Notes: a model not told the origin generated them from the letters alone. 64,000 nt of DNA from Cunninghamella blakesleeana (GCA_017871115.1 JAFCIZ010000008.1:558001-622000); one strand, 5' to 3'. Positions 35,131 to 53,333 are shown, counted from the first letter of the stretch. Made by a program: numbers and translations.

Positions 35131-36204
35131 TTACTATTTTATTTTAAATAAAAAAAAGAAAAGAAAAAGAAAAATTAATTAGTTCAATTATGTCATTAAA
35201 TTTATATTATTATTACATTTTATATTAATATCTACATATTTATTATATAATTAAAAAAACTTACTTCTTGCATGGATTCCTTCTTGCCCTTACGATCAAG
35301 CTTGGCTTGACGGTTACGGTCAATCTTGAGCTTGTTGATAACAACGTTAGAAGGATGGATACCAATGGGAGCGGTAGCACCGTTAGCCTTTTCACGAGTG
35401 ACACGTTCAATGTGAATAACCCATTTCTTACGGTAAACTTGAACAACCTTACCTTCACGGCCCTTGTAAGTACCACGGACAACGGTAACTTCGTCGTCTC
35501 TACGAACAGGCATGGAGCGGACCTAAATTGAATATGATGATTTATAGGTAGTATTGAAAACAAAAAAAAGATAAAAAAGGATTATGAATATTTTATATGT
35601 AAAAAAAAAATCAATTTTCAATAATTAATATTTTTTTTAAAAAAAAAAAAAGACAGCTACTTACATTGTGTTTTTCACGAAGTTCCTTGGATAAAGCAGC
35701 ACTCATGATCTTTTGACGAATGTGAGAGGGAGCAGTGAAGTGAGCCTTTCTGCTCTTGCGGCGAGAAGAGCTAACATCTATATAAAAATAATATAATAAT
35801 AAAGTATACATTAATATGAATGTCTAATATATACATGTATGTATATGCAGTTGTTCGTTATTTAAAAAATTGAAATAAAAAAGTGAATAAAGAACAAAGT
35901 GTATGTTGTATATGTGGGTGCAAATATATATATATATATATATATACAGTTGTGACATAGTATATTGTGATTATTGAGTTGATATCATATACGTTATCGT
36001 TTATACCGTTTATTTTTTAAAAATGGTGTATTTTTTTTTTCGTATTGAAATAATTCACTTGTTGATTAATCCATCCATCCATCCATCCATTTCAATCTTC
36101 ATTCCCTACCCTGTATCTTTATTCACTTTTATATTACAAATGCTATGATAATTGATGATTGAAAATTATTTTGATTAAAAATCCTTACCAGCAGAGAACT
36201 TCAT
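35131..36204 (-). CDS. RPL26: 60S ribosomal protein uL24 (RPL26), 129 aa
   Basis: Exons 36189-36204 (MKFSA), 35665-35777, 35265-35522, and a final exon at about 35131-35133 carrying only the stop codon. The protein is a large-subunit ribosomal protein. Signatures: [39 protein letters not shown] (KOW motif region), [20 protein letters not shown], and [20 protein letters not shown]. Length matches the yeast protein (127). The main exons are clearly higher in GC and C-ending codons than neighbours, as expected for a highly expressed gene. After GAA at 35265 there is a perfect GTAAGT donor, and an AAAATAG acceptor 130 bp on is followed directly by TAA. If unspliced, translation would add ten residues and stop at 35232. 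The first intron is long (411 bp). Confidence 0.93.
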
Positions 36205-37938
36205 CCTACCTATGGATTAGAATAAAAAAAAGAGGAAGGGATATACCATATATAATTTTTGTTTTCTTATAAAGAATGTCCGGTCTTTTTGTTATATTGA
36301 ATCCCCGCACCAATTATCTTCAGTAAGGCTGTAAACTATTTTCATGCCAAATAAAAAGAGAAAATTATATTCAATTAATTAAAATACATTATATTCATTT
36401 AATACTATATAACTTAACTCATTTTTATTTCTTTTCTTTGGTTAAAAAATACATTTTTTACTTAAGCCAGTTAAAATATCCCTCCATTTTGTTAATTAAA
36501 AACCAGTATTACTTTATATATATTATTATTATTAAGAGCGTCATTACTGTTAAAAATTACTTGTTTGCTGCTACGTCTTTGTTATTCCTTTTTTTATATT
36601 TATGAAATATATATATATATATGTGTGTGTATGTGTGTGTGATTCTTCGGTTACCTCTAGCTCTTCTAGCATTTTTTTTTAAAAAAATACAATCGCAATG
36701 ATTTTCTATATATCATTAACTGTATTTTACTATTCTTTTATTATTCTACTTTTGTTTAAATACTCTTCCTGCTGAAAGATTTAAGAATTTTATTTATAAT
36801 AAATAAAGAGGGAGAGAGGTATTAAATAAATATGATCAAATTCATGTTACTTTTTTTTAAAAAAATAAATAAAAATGACTTTTTCACTTTCAATAAATTG
36901 AACCGGCGTTATACATTTTGGATTTGCTTTTCTCTCTCTCTCTCTTAAATTAACTAATTTTTTTTAGTATTACTTTTTATCTTTTTTATTATTATTATTA
37001 TATATATATATATAAAAATTAGTATTTTTAAAGTCACTTTATTGAAATTCCAAATGCAAGTAAAAAGAATGAAAATTATACTTATGTAGTCACAAGACAA
37101 TCAAACTATCGATGAATTACCATTAATTCCTTTTTGTTATATTATTATTATTATTATTATTACTTAGATAATTATAGCATTTCAAGAAATGAAAAATCAA
37201 CTTCTTTCTACTAGTAATAAAACATCTTTTCTTTTATGATACTTTTTAAAATACTAAGTTATATATATATCAATTTATATTTCCAGATAAAAATTCATTT
37301 GTTTCCATGATTAATAAACTACTCGACTAAAAACTATGATACTTAGTTTTAAAATTTAAATTGTAATTATTTATTCACATATTACAGCTTTTTTATGATA
37401 CAGCAATTTTATTTTTTTAAAAATAATTTATAAAAATTGCTAAAACTACTTAAAAAATATTATGTGATATTTCCTTTTATGGGATATAAAAAACTCGCTA
37501 TAATGTAGACGTAGTAAAAGGTATTTAAATGAGTTTTTTAATTTTTTAAAAAATGAAAGGATATATAACGCCTTATTTAACGTACCAATAATTATTTATT
37601 GTGTTATTTTATTTTTAAAATAAATATATATATCTATTAAAAATTATTCCACTATTAATATGGAAGTTTGATCTGGTATTTATAAAATAAGGCGAAGTTA
37701 AAACAACTGAGCATTGTGAAACTTTATTCATTATGATGGTATTAGAGTTACACATTGATTTCTAATGATTTAAAAAAGTCACGATACGTACATAAAAAGG
37801 CATAAATACAATTTTTTTTTAAAAAATTATATTTTTCCCTCTCTTTTTCATTTCCTTTTTTTTCTCCCTCGCCACTTTGCTCTATTAGCACTATTTTATT
37901 TTATTTTATTTTACGTTATTAAAATTGTAATAATAAAA
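36205..37938. promoter_or_regulatory. Long divergent region between RPL26 and the MOSC gene
   Basis: About 1.7 kb with both promoters and no gene. It holds T9A7 (36672-36687), T8A7 (36851-36865) and T9A6 (37812-37826) palindromes, an (AT)n/(GT)n stretch near 36606-36640 and a CT tract near 36932. No specific binding site is claimed. Confidence 0.5.
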
Positions 37939-39186
37939 ATGCCATCCGCTGAAACACCAACACTAACAAATATTCATGTATACCCTATAAAATCTTGCCA
38001 TTCAGTTCAACTTGAGGAATGTCAGGTTGGAAATTTAGGACTTGAAAACGATAGACGTTTTGTTATTATTCAAGATAAAAATGGACGTTTTATTACTCAA
38101 AGGTAGGTTTTTATTCAAGTACATAACTATATAAAAATAAAAAATAACAATAAAATATATTTAAAAGATAATAATAACAATAATATTATTCGTATTATTT
38201 TTACTATAATTTTTATTACTATGTTATTTTTAGAAAATATGCTTCTTTAAATTTACTTCGACCACTTATTGATAGCGATACGCTTACTTTAACAAGCTAC
38301 GATAATAAGCAAACTCCTTTATCATTACCTTTACATCCTGATACTTCCAAATTAAAACAAAGAACGATCCAAGTATGGGGGGATAGTTTAACAGCCTTTG
38401 ATATGGGAGATGAAGCTGGTGATTGGTTAAATGAATTTTTAAAAACTCATCGTCAACATGATATTTCCAATAATCATAATCCTGATGACCCTGTAGAAGA
38501 AGAAGAAGAAAATGATATGCCTTTATTACGCTTAGTCACTTTGGAAAACCCTAGCCTTGGTCGTTATTCCCGTCCTGCTAATCCTGAATTACCATCGATT
38601 CATGCACCATTTTCTGATTGGTCTCCTGTTTCATTTGGTTTTGAATCTAGTATGGAAGCTGTCAATAAAGATCTGATAGATCTTGGCATTAGCAAAGGTG
38701 CCACTATTGGTTTAGACCGTTTTCGAAATAATTTATCAATTTCTGGCACTGCTCCCTTTGATGAAGACTCTTGGTTAGTTGTCAAGTAACGTATAGAATA
38801 AAACAAAATAATACTATGCAATATTAAGAGAGAATAAGAAAGAAAAAGTTACATGAAATTCATTCTTCTATTTGTATTTTTTTTTTATTTAAATGATAAT
38901 AATACCTATTTATAAATATAGAATTGGTGAAGTTACATTTTATGTGATCCGTCCTATTGCAAGATGTACTGTTCCAGGTGTTGATCAAGAAACTGGTAAA
39001 AAAGATGAATGGGGTGGCCCTTTATCTTATTTAAAACAAAAGCGTTGCTTTGCTGATAAACCAAACGATGGTTGTTTTTGTGTCGATGTAGCTCCTTTAA
39101 CTTCAGGTACCATCCGTATCGGTGATAAAATCGAAGTCTTGGAAAGAATTCCCGATGATAAAATTCAAAAACCTTTAATAAAATAA
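37939..39186 (+). CDS. MOSC-domain protein, mARC-like molybdenum-cofactor enzyme, 326 aa
   Basis: Exons 37939-38102, 38234-38785, 38922-39186, phases consistent. The family (mitochondrial amidoxime-reducing component and relatives) binds molybdenum cofactor and reduces N-hydroxylated compounds. The MOSC N-terminal barrel starts with LTNIHVYPIKSCHSVQLEE, followed by GLENDRRFVIIQDKNGRFI. The C-terminal MOSC domain has RFRNNLSISGTAPFDEDSWL and ends with RPIARCTVPGVDQETGKKD, where the cysteine in ARC corresponds to the cofactor ligand. A D/E-rich linker (PVEEEEEND) is inserted in the middle. No clear mitochondrial presequence is visible, so location is uncertain. It is followed 160 bp on by COQ5 on the same strand. 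Confidence 0.9.
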
Positions 39187-39345
39187 AATAAAAAAAATGC
39201 GATGGGTCAAAAAAATTTAAAGTTAGGCAGCGGAATTTTAATCATATTGACATAAAAATATAAATAAAAAAAATTGTCCCTGTTTTTGTTTTTTTTCTCT
39301 CTCTCTTCCTTCTCTTTTTATTTTTTTATTTTATCTAATTATACT

Positions 39346-40586
39346 ATGTCAAGAGCTTTATTTAAAACTTATCGTGCTACTTCTAATTATTGTAGATCTA
39401 TTTCTCAAAGATCTTTTTTATATACAAGTGCTAAAAGATTAGAACAAGCTACTGATAAACCTGGAAAAACTACTCACTTTGGTTTTCGTGATGTAGCTGA
39501 GGAAGATAAAGAATCTTTAGGTAAAAAAAGTCAAATGAAAAAAATAAAAAATATTATGTATAATTATAAAGTATAACAATGACTTATTTTTATATGTTTT
39601 ATTATTATTATTATTATTATTCAATAGTTCACCAAGTATTTGCTAACGTTGCTAGTAAATATGATGTTATGAACGATGCTATGAGTCTTGGTATTCATCG
39701 CGTATGGAAAGATCAATTTATAAGATCTATGGCACCCGGCCCAGGTACTAAACTACTTGATGTTGCTGGTGGAACAGGTGATATCGCTCTTCGTTTCTTG
39801 GATTATTGTCGTAATATTCACCGTGATTCAACAGCTTCAGTGACTATGGTGGATATTAACCCTCACATGTTGGAGGAAGGCAAAAAACGATTCCAAACTA
39901 CACCTTATGCTCATAGTAAGTGATTATTTATATATAAAACTGATCATCAAAACAACAAAATTATTAGAAAATTGAGTGCATAAGATAGTAAAAAAATAAA
40001 TAAATACGATATATAATTCGGTATAAAAAATAATATTGTTAAAATAACTTGTTTTTCTTCTTTTTTTTTTAAAAAAAAAAATATCAGCCAATCAGGCGGA
40101 TTTCTTAGTACAAAATGCTGAAAACCTAGTAGATATTCCCGATGAATCCGTCGATGTTTATACAATCGCTTTCGGTATTAGAAATTGTACTCATGTAGAC
40201 CGTGTTGTTAAAGAAGCTTACCGCGTTTTAAAACCTGGAGGTAGATTCATGTGTTTAGAATTTTCAAAAGTGGAAAATCCTGTTATTGGAAAGTAAGTAC
40301 CATATATTAAAAAATGATAAAATGATATATATTTGCTTATTTTATTGGCTCATTTATTTTTTATAGGTTCTATGATATTTATTCATTTGATGTTATTCCA
40401 GCATTAGGTCAAATCATTGCCAATGATCGTGATTCTTATCAATATCTCGTTGAAAGTATTCGAAAATTCTATTCACAACAAGATTTTGCACAATTGATTC
40501 GTGATCAAGGATTTAAAACAATTGGATCTGGTTATGAAGATTTAACCTTTGGTGTTGCAGCTATTCATAGTGGATTCAAAATTTAA
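39346..40586 (+). CDS. COQ5: Ubiquinone biosynthesis C-methyltransferase COQ5, mitochondrial, 295 aa
   Basis: Exons 39346-39520, 39628-39915, 40088-40292, 40367-40586, phases consistent. COQ5 methylates 2-methoxy-6-polyprenyl-1,4-benzoquinol with SAM in the mitochondrial matrix. The first 35 residues are rich in R, S, T and Y with no acidic residue ([14 protein letters not shown]...), a likely import presequence. Ubie/COQ5 signatures: [19 protein letters not shown], the SAM-binding [35 protein letters not shown] and [18 protein letters not shown]. The C-terminus is [12 protein letters not shown]. Length fits the family. Its presence implies aerobic respiration. Confidence 0.96.
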
Positions 40587-40889
40587 TGGAAGAAAAAAAA
40601 AAGGATAATACTATTTAGAAATGATCATATTTTTACGCTTATATAATTTGTACATACAATTAAAAACACATATATAAAAAAACATTCTATTTATGCATCA
40701 TTAACACTAACATTCATAAACATATGATTATTGACATATTTTTTTTTTTGTTTATTAATTAAAAATAAAAAAAATACAATGGTATGGATTAAATAAAAGA
40801 TAATTCAATATGGATAAAAATAAATGTGATATGATTTGGATTTAAACAAAAAGATTAGTTAATTTGCGCTAAAAAAAAGTATATTATTT
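40587..40889. other. Convergent 3' spacer between COQ5 and the GH36 gene
   Basis: About 300 bp where both genes end. A/T-rich with no further feature seen. Confidence 0.5.
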
Positions 40890-43278
40890 TTATGGGGAAT
40901 AAGTAAGTTGCAAAATTGGAAAGACAGATTCGTCTTCAAGTATTTGAATATCATTGATTTTTTTATCATTAATAAATATGATGTGGTCTTCAGAATAAGT
41001 TGATGAAGCTTTAAAGTAAATATGTACTGTATTAGATACTGTTCTAGGTTCTCGTAATTTTATATATATCAAATTTTGAGGTTGGCCATCTTTTATAATA
41101 GATTCCAATTCCCAACCTGAAATAAGATGGCCAGTAGAACCAACAAAATCGTCTACAATTTCCATAAATGTTCTAGTTTGGTGAGATCGCAGTAATAAAG
41201 GTGACTGATGAAGATTCCGTTTTGTAATTTTATGCCACTCAATACTATCCTTGTAGTTTATAGTTTTATTATCATTATCATTATTATTTTCTGAAGATAA
41301 CAATACATTTTTATGTTCAAAATAAATAGTTTCTTCTTTTGCTAATGATGAAATAGGCAAGTTGAACGAAAAAGGTTGAGATGATAGATTGGTGTAGGTG
41401 ATATAAGGGCGGCCATTAGATATAAAATGTATTTGGTATACATCAAAACCAATTGATTTTACAGATTGTACTTTTACAATCACTTTTGGGAATAATTGAG
41501 CATAAAGCGCGTGTTCATATTTGGTATATTCATCCACATTATCAGGGGTTAAAGCTATTTTTCCAAGTAAATTATTAATGGTAACTAAAGTAAATCGTTC
41601 ATCTATTGTTGGTTGGTTTTTAAAGGATCGAATAAAAAATACATCAGGGTCACTACCAAACATACGGTTATTCATCACCCAACGATGAATGGTAGAAATC
41701 AAAGCATTCGATATGGCGGCTCGTTCACGTACATGAGCAAGACGTAAAACACTGTTATCCCAAAAATGAGAAGTATCACTACTAACGCGACTGAAATCCA
41801 ATCGGCCCCAAGCAGAAGGTAAGGTTACCCCAGATCCTAATAAATAGACCCTTTTATTAGTTAGTTCTTGAAGCAAAGATACAGCATCCCACATGATTTC
41901 ACCACGCGACTTTCCAAGACGAGGTATCATCGCAGCTACAAATATAAAATCTAGTTTTAAAAATTGAAATTTCCATTCATCAATCATCGTATCAAACACT
42001 TCTTGAAGATAATGCCGAACTTCTGGGTGGTATATGTCAAGTACACCGAAACCACCCCAATTTAGTCCTGCTGAATAAGGTTTTCCATTATGAGGATCAT
42101 ACACTAACCAATCAGGATGTTCTTTATTGATTTTACTATTTAATCCAACAGCGAAAGGCGCCAACCAAATCCCAGCAAGCATATTCTTTTTTTTATGACC
42201 ATTATCAACGCCATTATTCTTTGTCGTTGTTACAGTTTGTTTTTTGATTTCATCCACAAGATACTTCATGCCATGAGGAAACATTTTAAAATCTATGTCA
42301 AGCCAATCTCCAATTGCTGATTGATAACCGTCATCAATTAATATTAAGTCCAGAGGATAACCATGTTTTTTAAATCCATATACTTTATTTAAAATATCAT
42401 TTTCTGTCATGCCTTCAGAATATGTATTCCACGATGTATAACCTGTGAAGGAAGGCAGTTTTTCGATATCATTTGGGTCAACATTGATTGTAGGAAGATA
42501 ACGATTTGTATAGCGTTGCCATAAAATATTTTGATCACCATTATCATGCTGTGTAATAAAATAACAAAATTCCATTTTTTCTCCTGCTGCAAGTATTTTC
42601 CCCTCAATATCTTTATATATAGTAAAATGATTCTTTTTAAAATCAGCTTTAAAATAGGAATATCCGTTCGATTCAGTAAGTGATCCAATAAACAAAAGAG
42701 TATCGTCCTTTGTATCTCTTAGGTAGGTGTAGCCTGTTGAATGATGTATGCCTTGTTTATTAGAATATTTAAAAAAGTTATAGTCTCTATTACCATTCAA
42801 AGAAGAAGAAGAATATATGTATATATATATATTTAGTTTTTTTCTTCTTTTTTTTAATAAAATAAAAGTTATTTTTCATGTAGTATATACAATAATTACT
42901 ATTTTACCCTTGAAGATCCAGTTTAGTTACCCAAGCTGCAGCAGATTTAATAGATCGTAAAGTAGTTGTTTTATCGACTTCCTTTGTTTGACTCCAAGAT
43001 TGGAAACCTTCAGCCATCATAGATTGATCAGAAAAGTCGGTATTAAAAAGTATTTCAAATCGTCTCAGTTTGATATTCTTTATATTTTCCACTTCAATAA
43101 TGTAATTCAATTCAAAACTATCACCATCAAAAAGTTGTTGTTTTTTTATAGTTATATGTTCATTGCTAACGGAAGAATCGATAAAACGCGTTATTAAATT
43201 GAAGTGCTGGTTTTGAACATTGTACTCAATATTAATAATGGCATTATGTGTTGTTAAAGCATCTTTTAATGGTATCAT
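40890..43278 (-). CDS. Glycoside hydrolase family 36 alpha-galactosidase, 755 aa
   Basis: Exons 42908-43278 and 40890-42786; the join reads LDLQG-DYNFF in phase. GH36 enzymes hydrolyse alpha-galactosides such as melibiose and raffinose. The beta-sandwich N-domain contains EGFQSWSQT and STGYTYLRD. The TIM barrel shows YTSWNTYSEG, ILIDDGYQSAIGDWL, GIWLAPFAVG and GVLDIYHPEVRHYL. The presumed nucleophile is in FLKLDF (D403) and the acid/base in RVSSDTSHFWD (D461), by family analogy. No signal peptide is visible (MIPLKDALTTHNAI), so an intracellular enzyme is likely. Length fits GH36. Substrate could be another alpha-galactoside; the family is firm, specificity is not. Confidence 0.9.
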
Positions 43279-44337
43279 AATAGCAGCTGGAATAAATAAA
43301 ATAATAAGTGAAAAGGAGAAGGAGCGAAAAAGAGCAGTAAAATCATTTTTATCTCAGAAAAAAAGGCGGGATTTAAACTTTAATTACTCTTTATATTTCT
43401 TGAAAAATAAAAAGTAATAAATATGCTATGTACTTGTTTTTTTTAAAAAAAGAAAGCTGACAACAACATAAAAATATAAACATAATCTGTTTGGGAAGAG
43501 TACGATCAGCTATTTATTATTTAATTATTATTTTTTATATAATCTTAATTTATTAAGATGCAATAATGTGATACTTGAAATAGGTATATTTAATATATTT
43601 TTAAATTCAAATAAAAATATTATTTCATTGTAAATGAAATATTGTAATGATATATCTATTCAGGTTATTCTTTCTAATATTATCACAAATAAATTTAAAA
43701 TGGTAATAAATAATCAAATAAATAAAAATTATCTGAAGGCTCCATTTTTTCTATATCATAATCAACTTTTAAATGATTATTATTTTAGTTACTTTTTATT
43801 TAATTATGTTACTTTTCATTATATATATAATTTTATTTGATGTACTTTTTCATTATTAAAAGTAGGTCGAGGAGTAGCGTATTAATATTGATTCAATACT
43901 TGAATTTTTTTCTGATAACTTGAACCAAGGACACCGCCAACTTCACAGCCAAATTTTAAGAGCTTTTTTTTTTTTTTAATAGAAATTATTTTAAAAAATC
44001 ATGTAAAATAATAATTATTATTTATTTTTATTCAAGAAATATATATAAAGATATATAAAAAACACTAAATATCTGGAATCTTTTTAAAAAAACCAATGTA
44101 TTTAACAGATCATGGTTAAAAAACCTTAAGAAAACCATACTGAGTTTTAAAAAATATAGAATTTTTTGTTACTTTTTTTTCGTGTCTCTCATTCCTTTTT
44201 CTTTTTTTATATCAATTGATCATTTAATCGATACAAAATGGTAATTTTTTTTTTTTGGAAATTCAATATATGCTTTAAAGTTCGTACTGTTTGATATCGT
44301 ATTTTAATTAAAAAAATCCATACCCCATATTCAATCA
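43279..44337. other. Gene-poor region upstream of the GH36 gene
   Basis: About 1.06 kb. The left end should hold the GH36 promoter. Contains a T8A7 palindrome at 43437-43451 and AT-rich filler. A 68-residue plus frame at 43634-43840 is simple-sequence and not supported. Confidence 0.5.
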
Positions 44338-44684
44338 ATAGGTATGGTCAAGAAAAATCTGGTAACTGTCCTTTTTGTCCTAATGAAATTGGTACCTTAA
44401 AGCATATGTTTTTGTACTATAGAAAAATAAATCGTTTATGGAACTTATTAATTAAATCTGGATAATATAAATATGTTCATGAATATTGAAAACATAATCT
44501 TTAATATGAATTCGAATATATTTTGTTAGTGATCAAATCGTCCAAGTATTTAGCTGTGTAATATAGAAAATCTGGCAATTAATATGGAAAACAAGAATAC
44601 ATAATCATACTATGATTATTTCTCTTGTCTCCACCGATATTATAAAGCCATATAGGCTCTTGGGCAAACAAATAGATTTGTGAA
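44338..44684 (+). pseudogene. Relic of a non-LTR (LINE) retrotransposon, 3' end
   Basis: One frame reads CPFCPNEIGTLKHMF followed by YYRKINRLWNLL. This matches the zinc-binding tail of LINE reverse transcriptases (CxxC...ETxxHLF...C...W). About 70 codons later, in a shifted frame, comes KIWQLIWKTRIHNH, the usual downstream IWxxR block, ending with a stop. In-frame stops and frame changes show it is dead. No 5' part of the element was found. It lies about 180 bp upstream of the next gene's proposed start. Confidence 0.6.
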
Positions 44685-44866
44685 GTAGTATTAGTTTTTT
44701 GTATTGATTTTTTAACAGTATTTAAATTCACTAGCACATGAGTTCACCTTTCATTACGACGTGACTCTTTCCATAATTTAATTTTTTTTTAATAAATTTT
44801 AAATTTTCCATACAAAAAAAAATCTTTTTTAATTCTTTTATCTATTAATAAAAATTTTATACTTCT

Positions 44867-46823
44867 ATGAAAGCTACTAAAACATACCAACAAACAAAGT
44901 AATATTAACAAATAATCCAATAATAATAATAATAAAATAACATTAGTAAATATAATATTAATAATATTAATAATGTTAATATATATATATATTACATTTA
45001 AAGGCTTTCTTTTGGTGGACCTAGACTAAATTATTCAATAAATAATGATTCAACTAAAACAGCTGGACCTATAACATCCAGCCCAACCACAGAAAAACCT
45101 TTAAAACAAAAGAATATAATGGATTTTCAAACCGATAATATTGAAGAAAAAGTGAAGCAATTAAAGTTAGAAAATAAGGTATAAAATAAAGTAAAAATAA
45201 AAGTTTTATTAATGTATAAATAAGATAATTACATATTTATTTGTTATTCATTGTTTTTTTCTTTCTTTCTTTAATCTATTTTAGGTCAAAACTACAAATA
45301 GTAATCATAATGACAACAAAGATCAATTTAACAATAATGCAACAGAAACGTTACTCGGAAAATATAGTTTTACTTTTTCTCTTACGCCTATCGATCCACC
45401 ACCTTTCCAACCTATTTCGCTACTTTATACAGAAGAAGTAATATGGACTCGACTTCAAATTAAAGAATTTCTTTTTAAATTTGGGGATATCTTGAATATA
45501 GAGACACGTCTTTTAACTGGATTACAAAATATACAAGGAGGCTGGAGAGTAAGAGGCCTCTGTACCACTTTAGTATGGGAGGCGTTAAGAATTCTTAGTG
45601 ATTATCATAATACTAAGTATATGGATGTGGCAATAACAAGTCATCATCAAACAAATATGATATCAGATTCAGTAAAACAAATGGCACGTAAAATAATTAA
45701 TGATTGGGCAACTGATTTTGGATTATCACGATCACTTATACCTAATAAACAAGAAAGAATAGAAAGAACAGGGGAAATGCTAATTAAAAAAGGAATGAAT
45801 GGACAAAGATGGCAGGATGTAGCCGAACTTTTGGCAATGGCAGACCATTATCACCTTCCCATACCTACTTCGACTAATACACTGCGTAAACAACAGCAAA
45901 TTGAAAACAACAAAATGGATTTAGATAGCGATGAAGACGAAGGCTCTCTAGAGAAGAACCATGCCATGGATGATGTTGATATGGACATAGATCAAGAAAT
46001 TATTAAATTTAGAAAAAAAGAAAGAACACCATTGTCAACAGCCGATGAACTCTATATGATTCAATTATTGCTAGATACACTACTTTTTGATAATAAATTA
46101 AGATCCCAACTTTTTGATAATACCAAGTCATTAAAACAATTGGATGAAGAATTGAAAACCTATCGTAAATCCTTTGAAGCGGAAGAGCAATATTATAAAT
46201 CTCAACAAAATCAATTATCGGAAAGCGTAGATCAATTTACTTCTTTAGGACAAAAGGAAAAAGCAGCAATTAAAAAAAAGGAATTGGATAATGTGATAGA
46301 ACAGTTGAAGCAATGCCGTATGGATATGGAAAAAAAAGAATTAGAAACCATGATACAAAAAAATCAATTAGATAAACGATCACACCATTTAATGACGCCT
46401 TGGGATGGAAATGATTATTGGCTTTTCCATGATATTTTATCACATCATCATATAGAAGGAACTACCATGACACTTATGGATAATACTCAGCAACAGCATC
46501 AACAGCAAGATGGATTTTATTGGGCTTACGGCATCATTGTCATTGGTAAAGATCCTTCTTCTCTATCCACATCTAATGAATCAACAACCGCAACATCAAA
46601 CGATGAAAATGATCAAGGTCGCACCTGGTGGCATATAAGTAGTATTCCTCATTTGCAAAAATTAGATAAATGGCTGGCTTATTGTACTAATATTCATCGT
46701 GATGAGGATTATATGGCGACTTTAGAATCGGATATTAAAGCATTTAGATCTTATATAGTACAGCACATACATTATTTAAAATTACTTGAATCAGTCATTT
46801 ACGGTCAAGGTTATTTTAACTAA
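44867..46823 (+). CDS. DDT/WHIM-domain-like chromatin protein, 581 aa
   Basis: Exons 44867-44898, 45004-45178, 45285-46823; the first is a tentative choice (MKATKTYQQT), the rest join in phase. I recognise a likely DDT domain around LLYTEEVIWTRLQIKEFLFKF, then GDILNIETRLLTGL. A WHIM-like block follows at DELYMIQLLLDTLLFDNKL, and the segment PWDGNDYWLFHD resembles the LGxDRxxRRYW motif of ISWI-complex subunits. A coiled coil (about residues 355-445) separates these two parts. C-terminal WWHISSIPHLQKLDKWL fits the WHIM3-type end. Such proteins (Itc1, Ioc, RSF1-like) bind ISWI remodellers; this role is inference. Acidic D/E clusters are present. The gene is certainly coding; the family call is moderate. 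Confidence 0.6.
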
Positions 46824-47227
46824 TTTGGAAATTCATAGCCTTATATTTTTATTTTATTTTACCTTCTCTCGTTCACATTCCACCATATTTACAAATTATT
46901 CATATATAACTATTATTATTTCATTAATTTTGTGTATATATTTATATACCTAATCATCATCATTATTATTATAAAGCATTAAATATAAATATATTATTAG
47001 ATTACGCATTTATTCATTCATTAATAATAATTTGCATTAAAAATAGGTATTAAATAAAACTCTATTTATCAAGTATTTTCTACTAATACAAATTGAATGT
47101 TAATGATATTGTTTAAACTAAATACAAATAATATATAAAAGCACACTATGAGGGGAATCTATATATAACCACTACTACAATTACTATGACTACTAAGTGA
47201 CAAAAGGAGGAAACTAGGTATACACTG

Positions 47228-47258
<31 letters not shown>

Positions 47259-48455
47259 GGTACAATCATCATAAATATTATTTTTAAAAAAAATCATGAT
47301 TTTTCTTATTATTATTGCTATTATTTTAACAATAATAATATCAATAAATTGTATTTTTATTTTTTATTTTTATAATAATAATAAAATGATCAACTTATTT
47401 GAATGTTTTATTTCTTAGTTTTTGATGTTTCCTCGTTTTTATTATATTATACATTCTCCCTTGTTTCCTCCTTTTTTTGAGTATGAATTTGAGTGGATGT
47501 GTTTCTGTTTATGAGTAAATAAGTGAGTATGTTTATCAATGATTTATATATTTTATATTTTATATTTTATTTTTGGGATCCCCGTGTGTACTCCTCGATT
47601 TTTTCACAATGAAAAGAAATAAGAAAATCCTTGTTTTAGTAACTTACACGTTTTAAAATCTTGGTTTGATATATTGACTTTATTATTATTACTGTTTTTT
47701 TAAAAAAAACAATAAAATATATTTAACATTGGAATAAACTTTTTTTGTCTTCTGAGTTTGAATAAAAAATATAGTTAAACCATTCAATTTGAACATAAAA
47801 ATAATGCATTAATAGTGATATGAAACACCGACATGTATAGTAAGTTTTATTGTTATTTTATAATAACAATAATAATAATAAAGCACAGTATTGTTATTTT
47901 TATTTGAAAAGCGGTAAACTATTTCTACGTTAAAATGCATCCAGGAGGAGGGAAAGTCGATTCGAACTCCTCCTTTTTTTTAAAAAAAAAAGAAAAGAAA
48001 AGCATGTTTGGAAAGAAAAAGTATATGTTTTTGTCCCTTAATATTTTTTTTATAGTAAAAAGAAAGCTTACCCCTAGAGACATATTATTATAATGATCTC
48101 TCTTAAACCCCGCTTTACTTTTTCTTTTTTTTTTTTTAAAGATTGATGATGGTTTCTATATATTTTTTCTTTCTCTTTCTTTTTCTTTTTCTTTTCCTTT
48201 ACTTTTTTTTTTTTTTTTTTAATTTTTAATTTTATTATCATATTATACGTTCCTTCTCTATTTCTTTCATTTTTTAATCTTTTTTTTTCATTTTTTTTTT
48301 TTTTTTCATTTCACTTCATTTAATCTTTTTCTTTTTAAAAAGAAAAAAAAAATTAGAAATTAATAATAATTATAATACATTTTTTAATTCCATTTAATAT
48401 TTACTTTAATAATACTAATACTAATAATACTTTATATTTTAAAAATTAAAACATA
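46824..48455. other. Long upstream region of the kinase gene
   Basis: About 1.6 kb without a gene. It contains an A29 tract (47228-47256), T7A8 (47695-47709) and T8A10 (47974-47991) palindromes, and pyrimidine-rich runs just before the kinase start (48120-48340). An imperfect stem of GGAGGA and TCCTCC lies at 47944-47973. A long regulatory region or 5' UTR is plausible. Confidence 0.5.
47228..47256. repeat. Poly-A tract, 29 nt
   Basis: Uninterrupted run of 29 A in the region upstream of the kinase gene. Confidence 0.93.

Positions 48456-53333
<4,878 letters not shown>

Noticed and set aside
35268..35531. Plus-strand and second minus-strand frames overlapping RPL26
   Set aside because: They are shadows of the GC-richer, codon-biased RPL26 exon.
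37939..40586. MOSC gene and COQ5 as a functional operon-like pair
   Set aside because: They share strand and are close, but no functional link or shared transcript signal is visible.
47940..47991. tRNA-like TTCGAA motif on the minus strand
   Set aside because: The surrounding bases do not form a T arm or acceptor stem and no D arm or anticodon region can be drawn.
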